Origin: an uncultured Prevotellaceae bacterium
GTDB taxonomy: Bacteria > Bacteroidota > Bacteroidia > Bacteroidales > Muribaculaceae
DNA length: 34,513 nucleotides
Reading direction: 5' to 3'
Assembly: GCA_937904375.1 (NCBI GenBank)
Contig: CALDIG010000127.1
Coordinates: 1 to 34,513, forward strand
Shown here: positions 34,410-34,513 of the stretch, one piece after another
How the letters are laid out: every line of letters begins with the position of its first letter
Position numbering within the stretch: position 1 is the stretch's first letter
Made by a program: the position numbers and the translations under genes
The notes under the pieces: generated by a model
Seen by the model: only the letters and a program-made list of their open reading frames with translations
Databases searched by the model: none
Told to the model about the DNA's origin: nothing

Positions 34410-34513
34410 ATGAAGTGCATTAATTGTTATCAAGAGATAGATGATGGGCTCAAGTTTTGCCCAAAGTGCGGTTTCATGCAGCCCAATGACAGGGCGGCAT
34501 ACGAGATGGAGCA
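34410..34513 (+). CDS. Zinc-ribbon protein, N-terminal fragment (truncated by window)
   Basis: ATG at 34410, 20 bp after nadK, open to the window end (34 residues). MKCINCYQEIDDGLKFCPKC holds a Cys-x2-Cys ... Cys-x2-Cys zinc ribbon, then GFMQPNDRAAYEM. The rest of the protein is outside, so its class cannot be given. Confidence 0.75.
   Translation, partial: MKCINCYQEIDDGLKFCPKCGFMQPNDRAAYEME

Overview
The window looks like a chromosomal segment from a gut-type Bacteroidales bacterium (Prevotella, Muribaculaceae or Bacteroides-like). The signs are repeated -7 boxes of the Bacteroidota type (TAnnTTTG) just before genes, a DUF4271 protein next to hemD, a glsB/glsA-like glycine-lipid pair, a LytS/LytTR pair, and the block nadK / pdxJ-exbB-exbD-tonB. 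Core genes look GC-rich. Several accessory blocks are clearly AT-rich: the restriction-modification operon, the region around 12-13.5 kb, and the GxxExxY gene.

Layout. 1-0.77 kb: 3' end of a UPF1-like helicase. 0.8-3.4 kb: a DUF4143 ATPase behind a tandem array of promoter-like repeats, then a decayed non-coding stretch with an HTH pseudogene, paired palindromes and a copy of a dispersed repeat. 3.4-5.4 kb: a conserved protein of unknown function and a VWA protein. 5.6-9.2 kb: ddl, a LytS-type kinase with its LytTR regulator, and a LUD protein. 9.4-11.7 kb: topA. 11.9-13.5 kb: a toxin-like gene broken by an amber codon but with an intact HTH partner, a long structured RNA region, and a small outer-membrane barrel. 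13.7-17.9 kb: obgE behind four GC-rich hairpin repeats, a LOG-family gene, DUF4271, and hemD with an unusual Pro-Glu plus histone-H1-like tail. 18-20.1 kb: a candidate small RNA and the glsA-glsB operon. 20.2-23.8 kb: a compact restriction-modification operon (PD-(D/E)XK nuclease, a two-headed adenine/cytosine methyltransferase, an HNH nuclease). 23.9-26.6 kb: a divergent Sfp-type phosphopantetheinyl transferase and an LTA-synthase-like sulfatase. 26.9-27.3 kb: two 45-residue membrane miniproteins sharing the same leader. 27.4-32.5 kb: a leftward pdxJ-exbB-exbD-tonB cluster ending in a Ser/Thr kinase fused to a TonB C-terminal domain. 32.6-34.4 kb: a GxxExxY gene between direct repeats, inserted between pdxJ and nadK, then nadK and the start of a zinc-ribbon protein.

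How the genes work together. The Ton cluster should energise outer-membrane transport. Its last gene looks like a copy of the tonB tail joined to a cytoplasmic kinase, so phosphorylation may be linked to the Ton motor. The restriction-modification operon is a self-contained defence cassette with two nuclease candidates. Intergenic DNA carries two families of very short periodic repeats (7-mer AACTNNN and 8-mer ACAAGNNN) and a roughly 68-bp dispersed element associated with the GxxExxY gene. No transposase, integrase, tRNA, rRNA or CRISPR array was seen.
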